From NCBI RefSeq assembly GCF_951805225.1, contig NZ_OX638201.1, forward strand, positions 3,534,001 to 3,598,000: a stretch of DNA of 64,000 bases, in the 5' to 3' direction. The notes below the pieces were generated by a model that had not been told where the DNA came from, ran no database searches, and saw nothing but the letters and a program-made list of their open reading frames with translations. Shown here one piece after another: positions 24,951-32,943 of this stretch (its first letter is position 1; each line of letters starts with the position of its first letter). The DNA comes from an uncultured Flavobacterium sp. (GTDB lineage: Bacteria > Bacteroidota > Bacteroidia > Flavobacteriales > Flavobacteriaceae). Made by a program: the position numbers and the translations under genes.

Positions 24951-25484
24951 ATGGATAAAAATATATCTCCTGCCAAGTCAGGAACCATGTTCGGGGTTTT
25001 GTTCGGTGTTATAATGGTTTTAGAATTTGTCATTATGTATGTAATTGGCATGAAATCATTAGTAAATTCTAGTGCTGGAGTAATTGTAAATATTGCAAAT
25101 TATTTAGTTTTACCACTATTATTTATTTACTTAGGATGTAATCATTACAAAAAAGATATTAACAACGGTTTCATCTCTTTTTCTGAAAGTTTAAAAACCG
25201 GAGTTTCTATAACGGTCCTCGCAGCTTTGATATATGCAATCTTTAATGTGATTTTTAATTATATATTTCCTGATTTCATAAACGAAATGCTTGAAATTAC
25301 GCGAGACGGAATGCTTGCTAAAAACCCTGAAATGACTGCAAAAGAGTTGGAAGTAGGACTTGGTATGGTAAAAAAATTCATGAATCCATTAATTGTTTTC
25401 CCAGTAACAATTGCCATGTATGCTTTCATTGGCTTAGTATACTCACTAATTGTCGGCGCAATCGTAAAAAATGACAAACCCTAA
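24951..25484 (+). CDS. DUF4199 membrane protein
   Basis: 177 residues with four hydrophobic segments (about 12-36, 42-62, 80-104, 140-168). Between the third and fourth lies a soluble loop of acidic and Met-rich helices (INEMLEITRDGMLAKNPEMTAKELEVGLGMVKKF). This layout is that of DUF4199, a Bacteroidota membrane family of unknown role. A TATATTTG at 24921-24928 lies 22 nt before the start. The glycosyltransferase gene follows after 19 bp, an arrangement common in Flavobacteria. Confidence 0.85.
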   Translation: MDKNISPAKSGTMFGVLFGVIMVLEFVIMYVIGMKSLVNSSAGVIVNIANYLVLPLLFIYLGCNHYKKDINNGFISFSESLKTGVSITVLAALIYAIFNVIFNYIFPDFINEMLEITRDGMLAKNPEMTAKELEVGLGMVKKFMNPLIVFPVTIAMYAFIGLVYSLIVGAIVKNDKP

Positions 25485-25503
25485 AGTTTATAATACAATA
25501 TAA

Positions 25504-26460
25504 ATGAATTTATCTATACTTATACCGCTTCTAAACGAAGAGGAATCACTACAAGAACTCTATTCGTGGATTATTAAAGTGATGCAATCTAATAATTACT
25601 CTTATGAAATCATTTTTGTAGATGATGGTAGTACGGATGATTCTTGGAATATTATTGAAGGTTTTTCTAAGGAAAATTCCAATGTAAAAGGGATTCGATT
25701 CATGAAGAACTTTGGAAAATCACAAGCGCTGCATGCTGGTTTTGCTAAAGCACAAGGTGATGTGATTATTACTATGGATGCCGATTTGCAGGATAGTCCG
25801 GATGAGATTCCGGGATTGTACGAAATGATTACAGCTCAGAAATTTGATTTGGTTTCTGGTTGGAAAAAGAAACGTTACGATTCTGTGGTGGCAAAAAATC
25901 TTCCTTCTAAATTATTTAATTGGGCTGCCAGAAAAACTTCGGGAGTTGAATTGAATGATTTTAATTGCGGATTAAAAGCGTACAAAAACACGGTTGTAAA
26001 AAACATAGAAGTTTCGGGTGAAATGCACCGATATATTCCGGTTTTGGCAAAAAATGCCGGTTTTAGTAAAATTGGCGAAAAAGTTGTTATTCACCAAGCT
26101 CGTAAATATGGTGAGACTAAATTTGGAATGGAGCGTTTTATAAACGGTTTTCTGGATTTAATTACAATTTGGTTTTTATCCCGATTTGGAAAAAGACCAA
26201 TGCACTTATTTGGTGCAATGGGTTCGTTAATGTTTATTATCGGATTTTTATTGGCGGGTTATATTGGAGTTTCAAAATTATACCATATGTATAATGGAAT
26301 GAAATATAGCTTAATAACCAGTAATCCATGGTTCTTTATTGCTTTGACAACTATGATTTTAGGAACTCAGTTATTCCTGGCAGGTTTTCTTGGTGAGATT
26401 ATTTTGAGAACTAAAAGTAACGAAGCACGTTATAAAGTAGCCCGAGAGGTTAATTTTTAA
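25504..26460 (+). CDS. Family 2 glycosyltransferase (DPM/GtrB-like) with two membrane helices
   Basis: 318 residues. GT-A core: LSILIPLLNEEESLQELY, FVDDGSTDDSW, and the DXD region MDADLQDSPDEIP, then GWKKKRYDS and a CGLKAYKN motif. Two C-terminal helices (about 232-256 and 270-298) anchor it in the inner membrane. This is the polyprenyl-phosphate glycosyltransferase layout (DPM1, GtrB, ArnC), which moves a sugar from a nucleotide donor to undecaprenyl phosphate. A Flavo-1-like RNA begins 3 nt after its stop codon. Confidence 0.9.
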   Translation: MNLSILIPLLNEEESLQELYSWIIKVMQSNNYSYEIIFVDDGSTDDSWNIIEGFSKENSNVKGIRFMKNFGKSQALHAGFAKAQGDVIITMDADLQDSPDEIPGLYEMITAQKFDLVSGWKKKRYDSVVAKNLPSKLFNWAARKTSGVELNDFNCGLKAYKNTVVKNIEVSGEMHRYIPVLAKNAGFSKIGEKVVIHQARKYGETKFGMERFINGFLDLITIWFLSRFGKRPMHLFGAMGSLMFIIGFLLAGYIGVSKLYHMYNGMKYSLITSNPWFFIALTTMILGTQLFLAGFLGEIILRTKSNEARYKVAREVNF

Positions 26461-26463
26461 CGT

Positions 26464-26551
26464 AAAGCCCTAGCCCTGATAGAAGGGAAAATCCTTTTAT
26501 ATTGTTTTTTCTACAATATAAAAGATTGGAATGATAGCAGGAAATAGCTCC
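26464..26551 (+). ncRNA. Structured RNA motif, probably Flavo-1 (copy 3)
   Basis: AAAGCCCTAGCCCTGATAG at the start and GATAGCAGGAAATAGCTCC at the end. The apical stem is CTTTTATATTGT/ACAATATAAAAG with a TTTTTCT loop. It begins 3 nt behind the glycosyltransferase stop and ends 39 nt before the mutase start, so it is likely within one transcript or a 3'-end product. Confidence 0.7.
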
Positions 26552-26590
26552 TAAAAATTATTATTATTTTAAAATATAAAAAATAGACGA

Positions 26591-28321
26591 ATGATGAATA
26601 TAGCACCTAATATTTTGAATGCTGTAAACGAATGGTTAACCCCTACATTTGACAACGAAACTCAAGCTGCGGTTAAGGAATTAATAACGACATCGCCTAA
26701 AGAACTTGAAGAAAGTTTTTATAAAAATCTGGAATTTGGAACTGGCGGAATGCGCGGTGTAATGGGCGTTGGAGATAATAGAATCAACAAATATACGCTT
26801 GGAAAAAACACGCAAGGTTTGTCTGATTACATGCATGAAGTTTTTCCAAATCAACCTTTAAAAGTTGTTATTGCTTACGATTGTCGTCATAACAGTAATA
26901 CATTGGCAAAAGTTGTTGCTGATGTTTTCTCTGCAAACGGAATTCATGTTTATTTATTCTCGGATTTGCGTCCAACTCCTGAATTATCATTTGCTCTTAA
27001 ATATTTAGGTTGTCAATGCGGAATCGTATTAACTGCTTCTCACAATCCACCTGAATATAATGGTTATAAAGTTTATTGGGAAGATGGCGGACAAATCGTT
27101 CCTCCTCAGGATGCTGCAATTATTAACGTAATTGAAAATCTGGGTTACGATAAAATTAAATTTAATGCTAACGAAAGCCTTATTCAATATATCGATACCG
27201 AAATTGACAAAGCTTTTGTGAAATCATCTATAGAAAACGCAAGTTTTAATACTCCGGCTGAAGCCAAAGACAACTTACAGATTGCTTTTACTTCATTGCA
27301 CGGAACTTCGATAAAATCTATTCCTGACACTTTATCACAAGCTGGTTACAAAAATGTACATATTGTACCGGAACAAGCGATTCCTGATGGGAATTTCCCA
27401 ACTGTAAAATCTCCAAATCCTGAAGAGCCGGAAGCTTTGACAATGGCTTTGGCTTTGGCCGATAAAACAAATTCGGATATTGTGGTTGGAACTGATCCTG
27501 ATTGTGACCGTCTTGGTGTTGCTGTTAGAAATAATGATGGTAAAATGATTTTGCTTAACGGAAATCAAACCATGATTTTGATGACTTCTTTCTTATTGAA
27601 ACAATGGAAAAAAGCGGGTAAAATCAACGGAAAACAATTTGTAGGTTCTACAATTGTTTCGACTCCAATGATGATGGAATTAGCAACAAGTTATGGCGTT
27701 GAATGCAAAGTTGGTTTGACCGGCTTTAAATGGATCGCCAAAATGATTAAAGATTTCCCGGAACTCGAATTTATTGGAGGTGGTGAAGAAAGCTTTGGTT
27801 TTATGGTTGGTGATGCCGTTAGAGATAAAGATGCCGTTGCTGCTACCTTATTAATATGCGAAGTTGCTGCTCAGGCAAAAGCTGCCGGAAGCAGTGTTTA
27901 CAAAGAACTTTTACAACTTTATGTTGAAAATGGTTTCTACAAAGAACACTTGGTTTCATTGACCAAAAAAGGAATGGAAGGTTTACAGGAAATCAACCAA
28001 ATGATGATTGATTTACGTGAAAATCCTCTAAAAGAAATCAGCGGACAACGCGTTATTATGGTTGAAGATTATCAATCGTCAATTGCATTGAATTTATTGA
28101 CTGGTGAAGAATCTACAATGGATATTCCGAAATCAAATGTATTGATTTATTATACTGAAGATGGTTCTAAAATTTGCGCCAGACCAAGTGGAACTGAACC
28201 AAAAATCAAATTCTACATTAGTGTAAATGCAGAATTAGATTCAGTTGAAAATTTTGACGCTGCAGAAAGTTTCTTAGACGAAAAAATTCAAAATATCATT
28301 GCAGGAATGCAATTGAAATAA
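26591..28321 (+). CDS. Phospho-sugar mutase (phosphoglucomutase/phosphomannomutase family)
   Basis: 576 residues, four-domain alpha-D-phosphohexomutase. Phosphoserine loop TASHNPPEYNGYK (Ser about 150), metal loop GTDPDCDRLG, sugar loop GGGEESFGF and phosphate-binding RPSGTEPKIKFY at the C-terminus. The length and N-terminal LEFGTGGMRGVMG fit the PgcA/PMM2-like group that interconverts hexose-1- and -6-phosphates. Two Met codons start the frame; either may be used. Confidence 0.93.
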   Translation: MMNIAPNILNAVNEWLTPTFDNETQAAVKELITTSPKELEESFYKNLEFGTGGMRGVMGVGDNRINKYTLGKNTQGLSDYMHEVFPNQPLKVVIAYDCRHNSNTLAKVVADVFSANGIHVYLFSDLRPTPELSFALKYLGCQCGIVLTASHNPPEYNGYKVYWEDGGQIVPPQDAAIINVIENLGYDKIKFNANESLIQYIDTEIDKAFVKSSIENASFNTPAEAKDNLQIAFTSLHGTSIKSIPDTLSQAGYKNVHIVPEQAIPDGNFPTVKSPNPEEPEALTMALALADKTNSDIVVGTDPDCDRLGVAVRNNDGKMILLNGNQTMILMTSFLLKQWKKAGKINGKQFVGSTIVSTPMMMELATSYGVECKVGLTGFKWIAKMIKDFPELEFIGGGEESFGFMVGDAVRDKDAVAATLLICEVAAQAKAAGSSVYKELLQLYVENGFYKEHLVSLTKKGMEGLQEINQMMIDLRENPLKEISGQRVIMVEDYQSSIALNLLTGEESTMDIPKSNVLIYYTEDGSKICARPSGTEPKIKFYISVNAELDSVENFDAAESFLDEKIQNIIAGMQLK

Positions 28322-28338
28322 TAAATAATGAGTAGATT

Positions 28339-28375
28339 GTCTAATCTATCATTTATCACATTATATAGATTAGAC
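28339..28375. repeat. Inverted repeat after the phospho-sugar mutase
   Basis: GTCTAATCTAT (28339-28349) and ATAGATTAGAC (28365-28375), 15-nt loop, no T-run. Possible weak terminator or transcript end. The rest of 28322-28584 holds no recognisable gene. Confidence 0.55.
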
Positions 28376-28584
28376 AAATCATATTAATACCGAAATAGCA
28401 ATCAAATTATTATCTAGTAAAAAGTTAAAACAACATACAGATAAAAACCAAAACACTACATTTCAATACAATACAATTGTGCACACAGTGTGTGCAAAAT
28501 TCAGCTATAAATCCAAATAGAGAATTATTGCTAGAAAAACTCGAAAGAGCCATTGCTATAGCAGAAAATAACATCCACAAATAA

Positions 28585-30414
28585 ATGAGTACTTTCAAAA
28601 AAATAGTTCCTTTTATATATCCGTATAAAAAATACGCATTCTTAAACATTTTTTTTAATGTTTTGTACGCACTTTTTAGCACACTTTCTTTTGTTGCTTT
28701 AATACCAATGCTTCAGGTATTATTTGACCAAACAAAGGCAAGAAAAATAAAACCAGTATATCACGGAATTTTAAAACTCCAACAATATGGTGAAGATTAC
28801 TTAAGCTATTACATCACCACTACAAAAGGCAATCATGATCCAGGCTACATTTTAGCTGTAATGGTAACAATTATCATTTCGATCTTTTTATTAAAAAACT
28901 TAGCAGATTATTTAGCCATGTTTTTCATCACCTTTTTACGAAATGGTGTTTTAAAAGATATGCGAAATGCATTGTATAAAAAAACTCTCGAACTTCCTTT
29001 AGCATTTTATTCTGAGAAAAGAAAAGGTGATGTTATTTCAAGAATTTCTGCGGATGTAAATGAAGTTCAAAACTCATTTTTAGCAATACTGGAACTTATT
29101 GTAAAAGAACCCTTAACTATAGTCTTTACCATAACAACAATGCTACTTATTAGCACTAAACTAACATTATTTGTTTTTATTTTTATTCCAATTTCAGGTT
29201 ATATTATTTCATTAATTGGAAAACAACTTAAAAAACAATCAACGAGAGCACAAGAAGAACAAGGAACTTTTTTATCTACTATAGAAGAAACTATTGGTGG
29301 ACTAAAAGTGGTAAAAGGATATAATTCTGAAAACTATTTTAATACTGTTTTTCAAAATTCAACTGAGCGTTTCTTTTATTTATCAAATAAAATAGGTAAT
29401 CGCCAGAATTTAGCTTCTCCTGCCAGTGAGTTTATGGGAATTACCGTTATTGCCATTTTATTGTGGTACGGAGGACAAATGGTTTTGATTGACAAAACAC
29501 TAAGCGGTCCTTCATTTATCGCTTACATGGGATTAGCTTATAATATCCTTACGCCTGCAAAAGCAATCTCTAAAGCTTCATACGGAGTAAAAAGAGGAAA
29601 TGCTGCTGCTGAACGTGTTCTTGAAATTCTAGAACAGGAAAACACTATTGTTTCAAAAGAAAATGCAGTTGAAAAAACAACTTTTGATGATAAAATAAGC
29701 ATTCAGAACATTAATTTTAAATACGAAGACCAAGCAGTTCTGAAAGACTTTTCTCTTGAAATTAAAAAAGGCCAAACTGTCGCTCTCGTTGGACAATCAG
29801 GAAGTGGAAAAAGTACTATCGCAAACTTATTGACACGTTTTTATGATGTGAATGACGGAACAATTTCGATTGACGGCACCAACATCAAAGACATGAATCT
29901 TCAGTCACTTCGCAGCTTAATGGGATTAGTAACTCAAGATAGCATCTTATTTAATGATACTATCAAGGCAAATATCGCTTTAGGAAAACTAGACGCTACA
30001 GACGACGAAATTATTGAAGCGCTGAAAATCGCCAATGCTTATGAATTTGTAAAAGATCTACCGAACGGTATTTATACAAATATTGGAGACAGCGGAAACA
30101 AAATTTCCGGTGGACAAAAACAACGTTTATCAATTGCTCGTGCTGTATTAAAGAATCCTCCTATTATGATTCTGGACGAAGCAACATCTGCATTAGATAC
30201 TGAAAGCGAAAAATTTGTTCAGGAAGCTTTAGAGAATATGATGCAAAACAGAACATCAATCGTAATTGCTCACAGACTTTCAACAATTCAAAAAGCAGAT
30301 GTAATTGTGGTAATGCAAAAAGGAAAAATTGTAGAGCAAGGAACTCACGATGAATTAATTGCGCATAACGGAACTTATAACAAACTCGTTACAATGCAAT
30401 CTTTCGAATCATAA
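28585..30414 (+). CDS. ABC exporter, MsbA-like (fused permease and ATPase)
   Basis: 609 residues. An N-terminal six-helix exporter domain (about 1-340) includes a longer-than-usual insert after the first helix (residues about 40-85, DQTKARKIKPVYHGILKLQQ). The C-terminal ATPase carries GQSGSGKST, Q-loop VTQDSILF, signature ISGGQKQRLSIARA, DEATSALD and the switch His in IAHRLS. It works as a homodimer and probably flips lipid A or another lipid-linked product. Exact substrate not proven. Confidence 0.88.
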   Translation: MSTFKKIVPFIYPYKKYAFLNIFFNVLYALFSTLSFVALIPMLQVLFDQTKARKIKPVYHGILKLQQYGEDYLSYYITTTKGNHDPGYILAVMVTIIISIFLLKNLADYLAMFFITFLRNGVLKDMRNALYKKTLELPLAFYSEKRKGDVISRISADVNEVQNSFLAILELIVKEPLTIVFTITTMLLISTKLTLFVFIFIPISGYIISLIGKQLKKQSTRAQEEQGTFLSTIEETIGGLKVVKGYNSENYFNTVFQNSTERFFYLSNKIGNRQNLASPASEFMGITVIAILLWYGGQMVLIDKTLSGPSFIAYMGLAYNILTPAKAISKASYGVKRGNAAAERVLEILEQENTIVSKENAVEKTTFDDKISIQNINFKYEDQAVLKDFSLEIKKGQTVALVGQSGSGKSTIANLLTRFYDVNDGTISIDGTNIKDMNLQSLRSLMGLVTQDSILFNDTIKANIALGKLDATDDEIIEALKIANAYEFVKDLPNGIYTNIGDSGNKISGGQKQRLSIARAVLKNPPIMILDEATSALDTESEKFVQEALENMMQNRTSIVIAHRLSTIQKADVIVVMQKGKIVEQGTHDELIAHNGTYNKLVTMQSFES

Positions 30415-30432
30415 CAGACTTAAATTCTGTTT

Positions 30433-30494
30433 AAAAATACTTACTTAAGTTATCTACAGGTTTAATAACCACAGAAAACTAAGTAAGTATTTTT
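30433..30494 (+). terminator. Terminator after the MsbA-like gene
   Basis: 15-bp outer stem AAAAATACTTACTTA / TAAGTAAGTATTTTT, with an inner GTTAT/ATAAC hairpin in the loop and a T-run at the end. Confidence 0.75.
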
Positions 30495-30555
30495 TTTATA
30501 GTTTATTATAAAATCAATTTGTAATTTTATTAGAAATACTAAATCGCCTACTAAA

Positions 30556-31257
30556 ATGTATTTCAAAAATCCAAACATAATACTTCCTGAGGATCCAGAT
30601 ACGGTTGTTTGGAAATACTTAGATCTCTCTAAGTTCCTGGATTTATTACTTTCTAAGAAACTTTTTATGTCGCGTTCTGATAAGTTTGAAGATCAGTATG
30701 AAGGCACTTTTAGCGAACCTACTTTTGAAGAAATTAAAAAGCTAGCCATTGATAATCCAGACTTTTTAAATTACTACAAAACACATCGCGAACAAGTTGC
30801 TATAAGCAGCTGGCATATTAATGAATATGAATCGTTTGCTATGTGGCAGATTTTTACCCAAAATAGCGAAGGATTAGCGATTCAGTCTACTATTGGAAGA
30901 TTGCAAAAAGCATTGAAACCTGAGAATAATTTTGATCAATATATTGGCGAAGTTAATTACATCGACTATAAAAAAGAATATATTCCGTTTGATGATTTGT
31001 TTTTCCCTTTTCTGTTTAAGCGAAAAAGTTTTCAATACGAACGTGAAGTTCGCATTATAACCGACACTTCAAAAAGCAATATTAAACTTAATGACGGATT
31101 AAAAATCAACGTTGACATCAATCAATTAATTGAGAAAATATACATTCATCCAAAATCGGAAAACTGGTACAAAAAACTCGTAATTGACTTAGTAGATCGT
31201 CTGGGTTTTGGAATTGAAATCGAAAAATCTGATTTAGAAAGCGATATTTTGATTTAA
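30556..31257 (+). CDS. DUF2971 protein
   Basis: 233 residues with the family marks: VVWKYLDLSKFLDLLLSKKLFMSRSDKFEDQYEG near the start, ISSWHINEYESFAMWQIF in the middle, and KSFQYEREVRII with IYIHPKS toward the end. DUF2971 proteins are cytoplasmic and of unknown function; relatives sometimes sit in defence islands, but the neighbours here are ordinary genes. Single gene, with repeats on its 3' side. Confidence 0.85.
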   Translation: MYFKNPNIILPEDPDTVVWKYLDLSKFLDLLLSKKLFMSRSDKFEDQYEGTFSEPTFEEIKKLAIDNPDFLNYYKTHREQVAISSWHINEYESFAMWQIFTQNSEGLAIQSTIGRLQKALKPENNFDQYIGEVNYIDYKKEYIPFDDLFFPFLFKRKSFQYEREVRIITDTSKSNIKLNDGLKINVDINQLIEKIYIHPKSENWYKKLVIDLVDRLGFGIEIEKSDLESDILI

Positions 31258-31386
31258 GTCCATGTCATTTTTTGTCATTTCGACAAAGGAGAAATCACAC
31301 GAGAAACTCGACAAAGATTGATTACAATATTTTAGTTTTTTTTATTTCTTCTTAGCTAATATTAATTATTTTTAAAACCGCTATCT

Positions 31387-31440
31387 AAACTGGACTAAAG
31401 TCCATCTCTACAATATTTGCCAAACCTTCGGTTCTCTTTT
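31387..31440 (+). repeat. Half copy of the CTGGACTAAAGTCCAG repeat family
   Basis: AAACTGGACTAAAGTCCA, then CTACAATATTTGCC and ACCTTCGG. It matches the left half of the long hairpin at 53251-53358 closely but lacks the right half. The stretch 31260-31386 before it holds no gene; at 31275-31320 it carries another dispersed-looking element (TTTCGACAAAGGAGAAATC). Confidence 0.75.
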
Positions 31441-31452
31441 ATCTATCTTAAT

Positions 31453-31494
31453 AAAAAAAGCGATTTAAAAATTAATTTTTAAATCGCTTTTTTT
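31453..31494. terminator. Bidirectional terminator
   Basis: AAAAAAAGCGATTTAAAAAT paired with ATTTTTAAATCGCTTTTTTT around TA. It lies between the DUF2971 gene and the convergent lipoprotein gene. Confidence 0.85.
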
Positions 31495-31507
31495 ATGATT
31501 CCGAAAT

Positions 31508-31544
31508 CTTAGCGCCTCAGAACCTTAGTCCCTTAGAACCTTTA
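31508..31544. repeat. 8-nt phased array 1 (CTTAGnnn)
   Basis: CTTAG or a one-base variant at 31508, 31516, 31524, 31532 and (CTT) 31540, exactly 8 nt apart, ending at the stop codon of the lipoprotein gene. Confidence 0.75.
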
Positions 31545-32264
31545 AATAGGTTTATAACTTTTCACTTCCCATTTTTTAGAAGCTAAATCTATATAATTAT
31601 AATGTAAAACATCATTTTTATCGAATTGTCCGTTTTGATTGGTGTCTTCGATTGTTCTAAAGTATAAGCGGTTTTTAGATTCGATTAAACTCCAATCTAC
31701 TAATTCCTGAAGATCTGTAGAAACTTTGGTGAAATTCTCTCCACTAATATCACTTAAATACAATGTTTTAATATCTCCTGTATCAATTTTACCGTCTTTA
31801 TTAGTATCTGCATCTGTCAAAGTATAAACCATAACTTTATTCTGAGTTCTGTCAGCAACGGTTTTTAAATAAGTCGCCGTTAAAATCAAAACCGGTTTAT
31901 CAGACAAAGGACGAATAGAATCTGAATCTACTTTTTGAAATTTCAAATTTTGCAAATAACCTGTAATCTCATATTCCCCTAAATTTGAAATCGTAAAACT
32001 CACATCATTCACACTTGAAGATCCATAACGCGCTTTTGTTCCTTTTTCAAACACGCGCAAATCTCCAACAGGATGAATCAAATAGTTCGTTCCTTCCATT
32101 TGAATAGGCAAATCAGCAACTTCTATCTGCGTAGAATCTGTTTTTGTGACAACACTTCCTTTACTGGCAGCATCATAAATTACTTTCGGTTTCTGAACTT
32201 CATCTTTACAACTCACTAATGTTCCGATGATTGCTAAGGCTATATATTTTAAGGAATTTTTCAT
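31542..32264 (-). CDS. Lipoprotein with two EF-hand-like calcium loops
   Basis: 240 residues with a lipoprotein signal (MKNSLKYIALAIIGTLVSC, Cys19) and lysine-rich flank. Two loops, DTNKDGKIDTGD (about residues 153-164) and DTNQNGQFDKND (about 208-219), have the DxNxDGxID spacing of EF-hand/dockerin-type calcium sites. Each is followed by a YLSD or YNYID strand. I do not recognise a named family. It lies 46 bp downstream of a membrane protein gene and may be the last member of the envelope operon that starts with the M23 peptidase. Confidence 0.7.
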   Translation of the reverse strand: MKNSLKYIALAIIGTLVSCKDEVQKPKVIYDAASKGSVVTKTDSTQIEVADLPIQMEGTNYLIHPVGDLRVFEKGTKARYGSSSVNDVSFTISNLGEYEITGYLQNLKFQKVDSDSIRPLSDKPVLILTATYLKTVADRTQNKVMVYTLTDADTNKDGKIDTGDIKTLYLSDISGENFTKVSTDLQELVDWSLIESKNRLYFRTIEDTNQNGQFDKNDVLHYNYIDLASKKWEVKSYKPI

Positions 32265-32310
32265 GTATGCTAATTATATTAGAATATCAAATATAGTATT
32301 TTTGATTGTA

Positions 32311-32943
32311 TTATTTATTTTTATTGAATTTTACTAAGGCGAAGATATTTAAAAGAACAAGACCTAAATAAGCCGAAAGTAGAATCCAATTCTTTTTATA
32401 CAGAGCCAAATTATATTCCAACTGTCTTTTTCTTTCCCGTTCCAGAAAAAAATCTTTATTCGCTTCCCAATAACCGCATTTAAAAGGAACGATTTTTTTG
32501 AAATCATTTTTAAATTTAGGTTTTGGCATTATTAAAACAAAAAAATCATTGTCGTTTTGAATATACAAAGGCATTTGCTCAATTGCCAGAATATCTAAAA
32601 CTCGAATATAAACTTCATATTGCATCTTATCACCTAAATGAATCTGAATACCATTTATAGCATCATTCTTCCGGTTTATTTTTCTTAAAGCAAGTTGAAG
32701 ATCATTCAATTTTTCTTTCTCTAAATCTTCACTGCTATTTAGATTAAATACCTGATAGTTTCTTTTGATTTGTAAAAAAGCTTTTTCCTGAATAGAGTCT
32801 GGAAAACTAACATCTACACAACTTTCAACCGTAAAAGCATCAACTTTATAAAAATGATAAAAACAAAACACCGGAATCAAAATCAAGGAAATCATTCCAG
32901 GAACGTAAAAAATCTTCTTTCGCTTTTCACGTTTTTCTATCAT
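32311..32943 (-). CDS. Unrecognised membrane protein with a helix at each end
   Basis: 210 residues. The first hydrophobic segment is at about 13-30 (IFYVPGMISLILIPVFCFY) and the second at about 187-205 (LSAYLGLVLLNIFALVKF). The middle, about 150 residues, would be periplasmic and contains SFPDSIQEKAFLQIKRNYQVFNLN and a degenerate alpha/beta pattern. The start overlaps the stop of the TonB-dependent receptor by 4 bp (ATGA), showing coupled translation. No family recognised. Confidence 0.65.
   Translation of the reverse strand: MIEKREKRKKIFYVPGMISLILIPVFCFYHFYKVDAFTVESCVDVSFPDSIQEKAFLQIKRNYQVFNLNSSEDLEKEKLNDLQLALRKINRKNDAINGIQIHLGDKMQYEVYIRVLDILAIEQMPLYIQNDNDFFVLIMPKPKFKNDFKKIVPFKCGYWEANKDFFLERERKRQLEYNLALYKKNWILLSAYLGLVLLNIFALVKFNKNK

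Noticed and set aside
28500..28584. Frame ending INPNRELLLEKLERAIAIAENNIHK just before the MsbA-like gene
   Set aside because: It looks helical but has no start codon or promoter that I can see and is only about 35 codons; it may be a relic.
30556..31257. DUF2971 gene as part of a defence island
   Set aside because: Neighbours are an exporter and an envelope operon; no other defence gene or mobility mark is near it.
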